NCBI RefSeq assembly: GCF_013294115.1
Contig: NZ_JABSNP010000003.1
Coordinates: 62,001-126,000, forward strand
Source of the DNA: Hymenobacter caeli
GTDB lineage: Bacteria; Bacteroidota; Bacteroidia; Cytophagales; Hymenobacteraceae
Length of the DNA: 64,000 nt
Direction of reading: 5' to 3'
The translations under genes were made by a program, and so were the position numbers. This document shows, one piece after another, positions 16,383 through 23,235 of the stretch. The notes beneath the pieces were generated by a model that made no database searches, was not told where the DNA came from, and saw nothing but the letters and a program-made list of their open reading frames with translations. Position 1 is the stretch's first letter, and the number at the start of each line of letters is the position of its first letter.

Positions 16383-17744
16383 ATGATAACTGAACTCGAA
16401 TCAGACGGTATTGAAACTGACGCCAGCGCGGCCCGCAAGCAGCGGGTGTCGGCCATCTGCCTGGGCATCCTGCTGGTGCTGGCCTGCGCGGCGGCGTTCG
16501 TGCCCCAAGTGCACCCCGAGGCCAAGCCCAAGGCCTTCGAGCCCGCCGACATCGCCTGGATGCTGAGCGCCTCGGGCCTGGTGATGCTGATGACCCCGGG
16601 CCTGGCCTTCTTCTACGGCGGCATGGTGAACAAGAAAAGCGTGATTTCCACCCTGTTGCAAAGCTTTATCGCGCTGGCCGTGATTTCGATGCTGTGGTAC
16701 GTGGTGGGCTTCTCGCTGGCCTTCGGCGACAGCATCGGCGGCTTCGTGGGCAACCCCGGCACGTTTTTCCTCTTCAACCACGTGGGCACGGCCCCGCACC
16801 CGCGCATCGCCCCCAACCTGCCCCTGGTGCTGTTCGCGGCGTTCCAGCTCAAGTTCGCCATCATCACGCCGGCCCTCATCAGCGGGGCCTTCGCCGAGCG
16901 CATCCGGTTCTGGGGCTACCTGCTGTTCATCAGCCTGTTCAGCCTGCTCATCTACTGCCCCCTGGCCCACTGGACCTGGCACCCCGACGGCTTCCTGTTT
17001 AAGTGGGGCGTGCTCGACTTCGCGGGCGGCACGGTGGTGCACATCTCGGCGGGCTTCGCGGCCCTGGCCGGGGCCCTGGCCCTGGGCCGCCGCCAAAGCC
17101 ACGCCGACGGCCACCAGCACGTGCCGCCCAACGTGCCGTTCGTGCTGCTCGGCACCGGCCTGCTGTGGTTCGGTTGGTTCGGCTTCAACGCCGGCTCGGC
17201 GCTGGCGGCCAACGCGGTAGCCGTGCAGGCCTTTTTCACCACGCACATGGCGTCGGCCGCGGCCATGCTCACCTGGATGCTGATTGAAGTAGTGCGCGGC
17301 CGCCGGCCCTCGGCGGTGGGCGCGGCCGTGGGGGCCGTGGTGGGCCTGGTGGCCATCACGCCCGCCGCGGGCTACGTGGGCTACGGGCCGGCCGTGTTCA
17401 TTGGCGTGGTGGCCGCGGCCGTCAGCTCGCTGGCCGTGGAGCTGAAAAACCGCACCAGCCTCGACGACACCCTCGACGTGTTCCCGTGCCACGGCGTGGG
17501 CGGCCTCGTGGGCATGGTGCTCACGGCCGTATTCGCCAAAGAGGGCGGCCTGGCCACCACCGGCTCGGCGGTGCTGCTCTGGAAGCACCTGGGGGCCCTG
17601 GTGTTCATCTCGGCCTTCACGTTCAGCGGCTCGTTCCTGCTCTACAAATTCACCAACCTGCTCATCCCCATCCGCGTGAACGCCGAGAACGAAGCCCACG
17701 GCCTCGACACCAGCCAGCACGGCGAAACGGTGCTGGTGGGCTAA
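16383..17744 (+). CDS. amt: Ammonium transporter (Amt family)
   Basis: The 453-residue inner-membrane channel has about 11 helices after a charged N-terminal tail and an extra helix (VSAICLGILLVLACAAAFVP). Family motifs include GLVMLMTPGLAFFYGGMV, ISALISGAFAERI-like sequence, the first pore histidine H220 in FAGGTVVHISAGFAALAGA, and the second, H370, in FPCHGVGGLVGMVLTAVFA. It conducts NH3/NH4+ into the cell. No glnB/glnK gene is adjacent within the window, so PII control cannot be shown. It stands alone between an AT-rich promoter region and a strong convergent terminator. Confidence 0.95.
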   Translation: MITELESDGIETDASAARKQRVSAICLGILLVLACAAAFVPQVHPEAKPKAFEPADIAWMLSASGLVMLMTPGLAFFYGGMVNKKSVISTLLQSFIALAVISMLWYVVGFSLAFGDSIGGFVGNPGTFFLFNHVGTAPHPRIAPNLPLVLFAAFQLKFAIITPALISGAFAERIRFWGYLLFISLFSLLIYCPLAHWTWHPDGFLFKWGVLDFAGGTVVHISAGFAALAGALALGRRQSHADGHQHVPPNVPFVLLGTGLLWFGWFGFNAGSALAANAVAVQAFFTTHMASAAAMLTWMLIEVVRGRRPSAVGAAVGAVVGLVAITPAAGYVGYGPAVFIGVVAAAVSSLAVELKNRTSLDDTLDVFPCHGVGGLVGMVLTAVFAKEGGLATTGSAVLLWKHLGALVFISAFTFSGSFLLYKFTNLLIPIRVNAENEAHGLDTSQHGETVLVG

Positions 17745-17753
17745 GTCTGCAAC

Positions 17754-17808
17754 CACAAAAGGGGGCGCCGGCGGTGAAAATGCTTCACCGCCGGCGCCCC
17801 CTTTTGTG
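17754..17808. terminator. Strong bidirectional intrinsic terminator
   Basis: CACAAAAG plus a GC-rich 17-bp stem (arms 17754-17778 and 17784-17808) forms a perfect 25-bp hairpin with an AATGC loop. A-runs before and T-runs after allow it to end both amt (+) and the convergent methyltransferase gene (-), whose stop is at 17823. Confidence 0.95.
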
Positions 17809-17822
17809 CTTTTGGTATGTTT

Positions 17823-18527
17823 TTATACCCCTAGTACAAATACGGTTGGAATCTTGTGTAATTCGGGTGCGGGCCGCCGCCGCCACTCGCCCACCGGCAG
17901 CGTGCGAATGAACTCGCCCGCACCCGTCACATCGGCCGCCACGCACAGCCGCGTGGCGGGCTGCAAGTGGGCCAGCAAATCCAGGAACAGGGCCCCGTTG
18001 CGGTAGGGCGTTTCGATGAACAGCTGGCTCTGGTTGCGCTGCTGGGCCTCGCGCTCCAGCGCCTTGATGGCCGTGGCCCGGGGCCCCTTCTCGATGGGCA
18101 AGTAGCCGTGGAAAGCAAATTGCTGCCCGTTCAGGCCCGAGGCCATCAGGGCCAGCAGCAGCGACGAGGGCCCCACCAGCGGCACCACGCGCAGGCCCAG
18201 CCGGTGGGCCTCGGCGGCCAGCGCCGCGCCCGGGTCGGCAATGCCCGGGCAGCCCGCCTCGCTGAGCACGCCGGCCTCCAGGCCCTCCTTCAGCAGGGGC
18301 TCCAGGGCCGCCCGCACCTCGGCCGGCGTGCTGTCCTTGTCAATCACGCCGAAGCGAATCTCCTCAATCACCCGCGCCGGGGCCACGCTCTTCACGAAGC
18401 GCCGCGCCGTACGCGCATTCTCGACCAGGAAATAGGGCAGCCGGCCCACGGCGGCCACCACCTGCGGCGGCAGCACTTGCGGGGCCGTGTCGTCGGCCAA
18501 GGGCGTGGGGATGAGGTAGAGAGACAA
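17823..18527 (-). CDS. SAM-dependent methyltransferase, RsmI-like (tetrapyrrole methylase fold)
   Basis: The 234-residue protein shows the tetrapyrrole-methylase fold: LYLIPTPLAD at the N-terminus, the VLSEAGCPGIADPGAALA motif, VVPLVGPSSLLLALMASGLNGQQFAFHGYLP, and the C-terminal RLCVAADVTGAGEFIRTLPV segment. RsmI methylates the ribose of C1402 in 16S rRNA. This shorter subfamily is common in Bacteroidota, and its exact target is less certain. It is the last minus-strand gene before the convergent terminator and is separated from the next gene by a 22-bp palindrome. Confidence 0.85.
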   Translation of the reverse strand: MSLYLIPTPLADDTAPQVLPPQVVAAVGRLPYFLVENARTARRFVKSVAPARVIEEIRFGVIDKDSTPAEVRAALEPLLKEGLEAGVLSEAGCPGIADPGAALAAEAHRLGLRVVPLVGPSSLLLALMASGLNGQQFAFHGYLPIEKGPRATAIKALEREAQQRNQSQLFIETPYRNGALFLDLLAHLQPATRLCVAADVTGAGEFIRTLPVGEWRRRPAPELHKIPTVFVLGV

Positions 18528-18560
18528 GGGAAGCTATTAAGGAGGAATCGTGGGATGTCA

Positions 18561-18582
18561 AAAACACTGGCGCCAGTGTTTT
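18561..18582. terminator. 22-bp perfect palindrome, probable terminator of the minus-strand membrane gene
   Basis: The sequence is self-complementary with no spacer (core ACACTGGCGCCAGTGT flanked by A-runs and T-runs). Read on the minus strand it follows the stop at 18600 by about 18 bases and is followed by a T-run, fitting an intrinsic terminator. It lies about 34 bp upstream of the methyltransferase start, so it might instead be an operator. Confidence 0.55.
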
Positions 18583-18599
18583 TTGGCGTTTTATATAAG

Positions 18600-19532
18600 C
18601 TATTCGTTAGTTGTTGCGTCCTTACGCAAGGGCATCACCAGCAGCAAAAGGACAATAGACGCACTGCCGATTGCAGTAAGCAAAAGCGTCCAGTGTAATG
18701 AGTCGTTGCCCCTTTGAGCAAAGGGTGTCCACGCTGGCAATAGCAGCAGCGGGGTTCCACTGGTGGGAGCCAGGCGACTGGCATGCACAGCCCGGTAAAG
18801 GCCATTTGACACTTCTTCGTCGCGCACCAAATAGGTAAAGTTTGTCAAATTCAGGGATTTGACACGGGCTTCGCAATTAACCGCGAAATCTTGTTGGCGT
18901 GTATCGAGCTTACCAAAGGATAGATTTTCACCTAAAAACTGTTCGTAAGCAAAACCCAGCCACGCGGGCGGCGTTACCAAAATGTTGGTTGTATCCGTAG
19001 CGTACGCAAGCAGCGGACAAGCATAATAGTACTTTGCGTAATAGCGGCGGGCTCCACCACGTTCGGATTCCGAGTAATGAACTATGTGACGGCCCATCAT
19101 GGGCTTACCGGCGTAGAATGGGCCCCGCAACCGAAAGAAAATAGCCGTGCTGGGCAACAGTAATTCCTTTGTGTTTTGTACGTCACGTACTTCGCCCAGA
19201 CGGAAAAAGAGGTATGCATTGAAATTAAAACCCATCGTAACGAAAGTTGCCAAGGCCAGTACCAACGGGGCAAGTCGAGTTTCGCCTTTGTAATTCCGAG
19301 CCAGCGGGGCCCACGAGTACCATAGCCACCAGCAGGCTCCGAAGCCGGCTGTAACCGGTACTCCAACGCTCCACCAGTAACCCAGGGCCCAGGGTGTAAG
19401 CAGTGCGGTGAGCCCCGCGAAACCAACTACAAAAAGCACTAAAGCCTGCAAATAAGGTTTCACCAGGCAGCGTAGCCGCAAGGGCAACGTTCCAACGCAG
19501 AAACTTAAAAACGTATCCAAGTGGGGTGGCAT
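18600..19532 (-). CDS. Integral membrane protein of unknown function
   Basis: The 310-residue product has about four to five hydrophobic helices: two near the N-terminus (LQALVLFVVGFAGLTALLTP and a second ending WWLWYSW), one near 85-105 (LVLALATFVTMGFNFNAYLF) and one at the C-terminus (LLLTAIGSASIVLLLLVMPL). A soluble loop of about 160 residues lies between the last two. I recognise no family motif. Its base composition is clearly less GC-rich than its neighbours and its codons are more mixed, suggesting recent acquisition. It starts 5 bp after the upstream hydrolase. I chose the ATG at 19532 over the adjacent GTG (19535). Confidence 0.7.
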   Translation of the reverse strand: MPPHLDTFLSFCVGTLPLRLRCLVKPYLQALVLFVVGFAGLTALLTPWALGYWWSVGVPVTAGFGACWWLWYSWAPLARNYKGETRLAPLVLALATFVTMGFNFNAYLFFRLGEVRDVQNTKELLLPSTAIFFRLRGPFYAGKPMMGRHIVHYSESERGGARRYYAKYYYACPLLAYATDTTNILVTPPAWLGFAYEQFLGENLSFGKLDTRQQDFAVNCEARVKSLNLTNFTYLVRDEEVSNGLYRAVHASRLAPTSGTPLLLLPAWTPFAQRGNDSLHWTLLLTAIGSASIVLLLLVMPLRKDATTNE

Positions 19533-19537
19533 CACAA

Positions 19538-20320
19538 TTATCCTACAAACGCCCGCACCAGCTCGTACACTTCGTCGGGCTTTTCGGCGTGCAGCCAGTG
19601 GCCGGCGTCGGGCACGGTGGCCACTTCCGAGTTGGGAAACAGCGCGGGGATGACGTATAGCTTGTCGTTGGCCGTGATGTAGTCCGACTTGCCGCCACGC
19701 ACGAACAAGGCCGGTTTCAGAAATGGCTTCCCCGTAATTTGCTCGCCCACGGCCGGCATGGCCCCGGCCAGCACGGGCAAGTTGATGCGCCAGGCAAAGG
19801 CGTTTGTCTCGTCGCGGTACAAATTTTTCAGCAAAAACTGCCGCACGCCCACCGACCGGATGTGCTGGGCCAGCGCCGCGTCGGCCTCCTGCCGGTTGGT
19901 GAGGGCCCCCAGGTTCACGGCGTGCAGCCCGGCCAGCACCTCGTCCTGGTGGGCCATGTCGGAGAAGTTCGGCGCGATGTCAACCACAATGAGCCGGGCC
20001 AGGCGCTCGGGGTGGCCCAGGGCGAAGCGCATGGCCACCTTGCCGCCCATGCTGTGGCCCATCAGCGTCGTGTCGGGCCCCAGGCCGAGGTGCTCAAACA
20101 GCGCTAGCACGTCGGCGGCCATGGCCTCGTAGCTGTGGTCGGGGCTGTGAAACGAGCGGCCGTGGTTGCGCAAATCCGCGCTGACGACGCGCAGGCCGGC
20201 GTCCTGGGCCCAGCGGCGGGCCAGCGTTTGCCAGTTATCCAGCGTCCCAAACAAGCCGTGGAGGATGACCAGGGGCCGGCCCTGGCCCTGGTCGAGGTAA
20301 TGAAGCAGCGGTGCAGCCAT
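19538..20320 (-). CDS. Alpha/beta-fold hydrolase (YbfF/esterase-like)
   Basis: The 260-residue enzyme has the oxyanion motif LVILHGLFGTLDNWQTLA, nucleophile S90 in LMGHSMGGKVAM, an acid residue in the RGGKSDYI region and the catalytic histidine in VPDAGHWLHAEKPDEV. The ADLRNHGRSFHS segment is typical of the YbfF-type acyl esterase group. Substrate unknown. The ORF extends upstream to a TTG, but the ATG at 20318-20320 begins the conserved region and is preferred. It sits in a minus-strand series with 18600-19532 and 20363-20959. Confidence 0.87.
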   Translation of the reverse strand: MAAPLLHYLDQGQGRPLVILHGLFGTLDNWQTLARRWAQDAGLRVVSADLRNHGRSFHSPDHSYEAMAADVLALFEHLGLGPDTTLMGHSMGGKVAMRFALGHPERLARLIVVDIAPNFSDMAHQDEVLAGLHAVNLGALTNRQEADAALAQHIRSVGVRQFLLKNLYRDETNAFAWRINLPVLAGAMPAVGEQITGKPFLKPALFVRGGKSDYITANDKLYVIPALFPNSEVATVPDAGHWLHAEKPDEVYELVRAFVG

Positions 20321-20362
20321 AAGCAATGAACAATTATAAAAAGCGCGGGTATCTGCCAACTG

Positions 20363-20959
20363 CTACGCCCAGGCCCAGGCCACGGTGCGCCGGTCGGTGG
20401 GCACCGAGCGCAGGAACACGGTCAGCGGCTCCAGGTCGGCGAGCAGCGAGGTGAGCACGATTTCGCGGCCGTCGTGCAGCAGCAGGCGCACGTAGTTGTA
20501 GGGGGCCCAAAAGGTGGCCCGGGTGCGGCACGTCACGCGCTGCACCCGGGCTATGTCGCGCCGCTCGAAGTACTGCCGCTGGCCGTGCTGGTACACTTCC
20601 AGGCGGTTTTCCTGGGGCTCCAGCACCAGCGTGGTTTCGTGGTTCAGCGCCCAGTAGCGCAGGTGCAGCACCAGGGCGGGGGCCCCCAGGGCCAGCGCCA
20701 CGGCCACCAGCCCGGCCGCCAAGGGCCATTCGAGCGGGCCGGCCCCGCCGCTTGGGGCCACGGCCAGGGCCGGCAGCACGCTCAGGCCGGTGCCCAGCGC
20801 CAGCAGCGGCCAGGCAAGCAGCCGCAGCTGCCGCGCCCCGGTGACGCGGTAAGTGTGGGTGCGCTTGCCAAACCAGCCCGCTACCCACCGCGCCACGCCC
20901 AGCACCACGGCCAGCGCCGCCAAAAACTCGAACAGCGGGCGCAGCAAAATAAACTTCAT
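20363..20959 (-). CDS. Membrane protein with PH-like domain, unknown function
   Basis: The 198-residue product has an N-terminal helix (FILLRPLFEFLAALAVVLGV), two more helices at about 45-100 (LLAWPLLALGTGLSVLPALA and GLVAVALALGAPALVL) and a C-terminal soluble part. The latter (TTLVLEPQENRLEVYQHGQR then DIARVQRVTC and DGREIVLTSLL) resembles a bacterial PH-like fold. No enzymatic motif is visible. It has its own TACCTTTG promoter, divergent from that of rimP. Confidence 0.65.
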   Translation of the reverse strand: MKFILLRPLFEFLAALAVVLGVARWVAGWFGKRTHTYRVTGARQLRLLAWPLLALGTGLSVLPALAVAPSGGAGPLEWPLAAGLVAVALALGAPALVLHLRYWALNHETTLVLEPQENRLEVYQHGQRQYFERRDIARVQRVTCRTRATFWAPYNYVRLLLHDGREIVLTSLLADLEPLTVFLRSVPTDRRTVAWAWA

Positions 20960-20982
20960 GGGGCAAAAAGCGGGACGGCCGC

Positions 20983-20990
20983 CAAAGGTA
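20983..20990 (-). promoter_or_regulatory. -7 promoter box (TACCTTTG on the minus strand)
   Basis: The exact TAnnTTTG box is 23 bp before the ATG at 20959. It is divergent from the rimP promoter about 40 bp away. Confidence 0.55.
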
Positions 20991-21006
20991 GGGGCCCCCG
21001 GGGCGG

Positions 21007-21038
21007 TTTGTTTGGGCGGGCGCAGCGCCGTACCTTTG
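21007..21038 (+). promoter_or_regulatory. Promoter of the rimP-nusA-infB operon (TTTG - 20 bp - TACCTTTG)
   Basis: TTTG at 21007-21010 and TACCTTTG at 21031-21038 are 20 bp apart and match the Bacteroidota -33/-7 consensus well. The start of transcription would be near 21044, leaving a leader of about 70 bases before rimP. Confidence 0.7.
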
Positions 21039-21065
21039 TGCCCGAAGTTTGGTATTCAATCTGAA

Positions 21066-21095
21066 AAGAGGGGACGCGCAGTCCCCTCTTTTTTT
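21066..21095 (+). terminator. Terminator-like hairpin in the rimP leader (possible attenuator)
   Basis: AAGAGGGGAC (21066-21075) pairs with GTCCCCTCTT (21081-21090) around GCGCA and is followed by a T-run. It lies between the operon promoter and the rimP ATG. No plus-strand gene precedes it that it could terminate, so transcription of rimP-nusA-infB must read through it. Confidence 0.75.
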
Positions 21096-21115
21096 GTCTT
21101 AGCCCGAGTCAATTT

Positions 21116-21589
21116 ATGGTCCTCGACCGTGCTTTAGTGCTGCAAATGCTCCACGACGCCATCGGCGACGACGTGGACGTGTTCATGGTGGACCTTACCG
21201 TCTCCGATTCGGTGCTGCCCAAGGTCACGGTCACCCTCGACGGGCCCCTGGGCCTGGGCATCGAGGAGTGCGCCAAGGTGAGCCGCCGCCTGGCCCGCCG
21301 CATCGACGAACACTACGGCGAAGAAGCCGCTTACTCGCTCGAAGTAACCAGCCCCGGGGCCGACCAGCCCCTCACCGACCCCCGCCAGTACGTGCGCCAC
21401 GTGGGCCGCTCGCTGGCCCTCAAGCTGGCCGACGGCACCGAGAAAACCGGCGAGCTACTCGCCGCCACCCCCGAAGGCGTCGAGATAGCAGAAGTTGTTA
21501 AAGTCAAAACCAAAAAAACCACCCTGCCCGCTGCCTTTTACCCCTTTGGGGACATAACCGAGGCCAAGGTTGTTATCTCTTTTAAATGA
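21116..21589 (+). CDS. rimP: Ribosome maturation factor RimP
   Basis: The 157-residue cytoplasmic protein is needed for 30S subunit maturation. The N-terminal alpha/beta domain contains LPKVTVTLDGPLGLGIEECA and SRRLARRIDE, followed by YSLEVTSPGADQPLTDPRQY (the family's LEVSSPG-type signature), then a C-terminal SH3-like domain ending FGDITEAKVVISFK. Length is normal. It is the first gene of the rimP-nusA-infB operon, with a hairpin in its leader. Its stop codon overlaps the edge of the repeat element before nusA. Confidence 0.95.
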   Translation: MVLDRALVLQMLHDAIGDDVDVFMVDLTVSDSVLPKVTVTLDGPLGLGIEECAKVSRRLARRIDEHYGEEAAYSLEVTSPGADQPLTDPRQYVRHVGRSLALKLADGTEKTGELLAATPEGVEIAEVVKVKTKKTTLPAAFYPFGDITEAKVVISFK

Positions 21590-21723
21590 GCCGTTAGCTA
21601 TTAGTATAGTAGCTAACGGCTATTAGCCAAAGTTCTCCTGGCCCGCTCGCCGCCCAATCGTTTTGTTTAAAAAAGCTAACAGCCAAGGGCTGTATGAAAG
21701 CCCCCGCTATTAGCTAACAGCTC
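21588..21723. repeat. Inverted 7-bp-repeat element between rimP and nusA
   Basis: The ends GAGCCGTTAGCTATTAG (21588-21604) and CTATTAGCTAACAGCTC (21707-21723) are near-perfect reverse complements and enclose the whole intergenic gap. The left arm itself forms a perfect 12-bp hairpin (21589-21600 with 21610-21621). AGCTAAC/GGCTAAT-type heptamers are also seen at 31554-31588 and 33901-33935. The right end lies 6 bases before the nusA ATG. Confidence 0.8.
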
Positions 21724-21729
21724 AAAAAA

Positions 21730-23112
21730 ATGAACAGCAACGAACTAATCGAATCCTTCGGCGAATTTGCCCGCAGCAAAAACATTGACCGGCCCACGAT
21801 GATGTCCATCCTGGACGAAGTGTTTCGGACGATGATTCGCAAGAAGTTTGAGGAAGACAGCAACTTCGACGTCATCATCAACCCCGACAACGGCGACCTG
21901 GAAATCTGGCGCAACCGCGAAATCGTGGACGATAACTCGGAGGACATCTGGGATTTCGACAAGATTCCGCTGGCCGAGGCCCAGAAAATCGAGCCCGACT
22001 TCGAGGTGGGCGAAACTCTGCCGGTATCCATCAAGCTGGAAGACTTCGGTCGCCGCGCCGTGCTCATGGCCCGCCAGACGCTGATTCAGCGCGTGAAGGA
22101 CCTCGAGCGCGACAACCTGTACCAGAAGTACAAGGACCAGGTGGGCGAAATCGTGACCGGCGAAGTGTACCAGGTGTGGAGCCGCGAGGCCCTCATCATG
22201 GACAAGGACGACAACGAACTGGTGATGCCCAAGGGCGAGCAAATCCCCAAGGACCGCTTCCGCAAGGGCGACACCGTGCGGGCCGTGGTGCACCGCGTGG
22301 AAGTCATCAACGGCACGCCCAAAATCATTCTCTCGCGGGCCGCCCCGGCCTTCCTGGAGCGTTTGTTTGAGCTGGAAGTGCCCGAGATTTACGACGGCCT
22401 CATCACCATCAAAAACGTGGTGCGCGAGCCCGGCGAGCGCGCCAAAGTGGCCGTGGAGAGCTACGACGAGCGCATCGACCCCGTGGGGGCCTGCGTGGGC
22501 ATGAAGGGCAGCCGCATCCACCCGGTGGTGCGCGAGCTCGAAAACGAGAACATCGACATCATCAACTACACCGACAACCTGGAGCTGTACATCGCCCGGG
22601 CCCTGTCGCCGGCCAAGGTGGGCTCGATGAAAATCAACCCCGAGAACGGCCGCGTGTCGGTGTTCATGAAGCCCGACCAGGTGAGCCTGGCCATCGGCCG
22701 CGGCGGGGCCAACATCAAGCTGGCCAGCCGGTTGGTGGGCATGGAAATCGACGTGTTCCGCGAGGCCATCGACTACGAAGAGGACATCTCGCTCGAAGAG
22801 TTCAGCGACGAGATTGAGCCCTGGATCATCGCCGAGCTGAAGAAAATCGGCCTCGACACCGGCCGCGCTGTGCTGGCCGTGAAAAAAGACGACATCGTGC
22901 GCCGCACCGAGCTGGAAGAGGAAACTGTGGACGACCTCTACCGTGTTATCCGCCAAGAGTTCGCCGACGACGACGACCTCGACGAGCGCCAGGCTGCGGC
23001 CCAGAAGGCCGCTCCCGTGGCCGAAGCAGCAGAAGCAGTAACTGAAGAAGCGGCTCCGGCCCCCACCTCCGAGGAAGCGGGCGCCGGCTCAGCCGCCGAG
23101 GCGGCCCAATGA
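21730..23112 (+). CDS. nusA: Transcription termination/antitermination factor NusA
   Basis: The 460-residue protein has the N-terminal RNA-polymerase-binding domain (NSNELIESFGEFARSKNIDR), an S1 domain near 130-205 (GEIVTGEVYQVWSREALIMD) and two KH domains. KH1 includes VGACVGMKGSRIHPVVRELE and KH2 VSLAIGRGGANIKLASRL. The acidic Ala/Glu-rich C-terminal tail resembles other Bacteroidota NusA. NusA binds polymerase and modulates pausing and intrinsic termination, which gives the hairpin in the rimP leader a possible feedback role. Translation starts just after the heptamer element. Confidence 0.97.
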   Translation: MNSNELIESFGEFARSKNIDRPTMMSILDEVFRTMIRKKFEEDSNFDVIINPDNGDLEIWRNREIVDDNSEDIWDFDKIPLAEAQKIEPDFEVGETLPVSIKLEDFGRRAVLMARQTLIQRVKDLERDNLYQKYKDQVGEIVTGEVYQVWSREALIMDKDDNELVMPKGEQIPKDRFRKGDTVRAVVHRVEVINGTPKIILSRAAPAFLERLFELEVPEIYDGLITIKNVVREPGERAKVAVESYDERIDPVGACVGMKGSRIHPVVRELENENIDIINYTDNLELYIARALSPAKVGSMKINPENGRVSVFMKPDQVSLAIGRGGANIKLASRLVGMEIDVFREAIDYEEDISLEEFSDEIEPWIIAELKKIGLDTGRAVLAVKKDDIVRRTELEEETVDDLYRVIRQEFADDDDLDERQAAAQKAAPVAEAAEAVTEEAAPAPTSEEAGAGSAAEAAQ

Positions 23113-23143
23113 CGGCCGGGCGGCCGGTACGGCAAGGACGTTG

Positions 23144-23165
23144 AATCGCGCCAGCAGGCGCGATT
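23144..23165 (+). terminator. Hairpin between nusA and infB
   Basis: AATCGCGCC (23144-23152) and GGCGCGATT (23157-23165) form a perfect 9-bp stem with an AGCA loop. Only a short T-run follows, so it may be a weak terminator or processing site. An infB promoter box lies just downstream. Confidence 0.5.
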
Positions 23166-23193
23166 TGCGCCCCGCTGGCAAGATTTAATGTAA

Positions 23194-23201
23194 TACCTTT
23201 G
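23194..23201 (+). promoter_or_regulatory. Internal -7 promoter box (TACCTTTG) for infB
   Basis: The exact box lies about 35 bp before the infB ATG. A TTTG at 23164-23167 is somewhat far (26 bp). It would allow infB to be transcribed separately from rimP-nusA. Confidence 0.5.
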
Positions 23202-23235
23202 CACTTAGAAGCGTATCGTTCGCGAGATATATAGA

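Noticed and set aside
16401..17756. 451-codon antisense frame over the ammonium transporter
   Set aside because: His/Gln/Gly-rich shadow; the plus-strand Amt has all family motifs.
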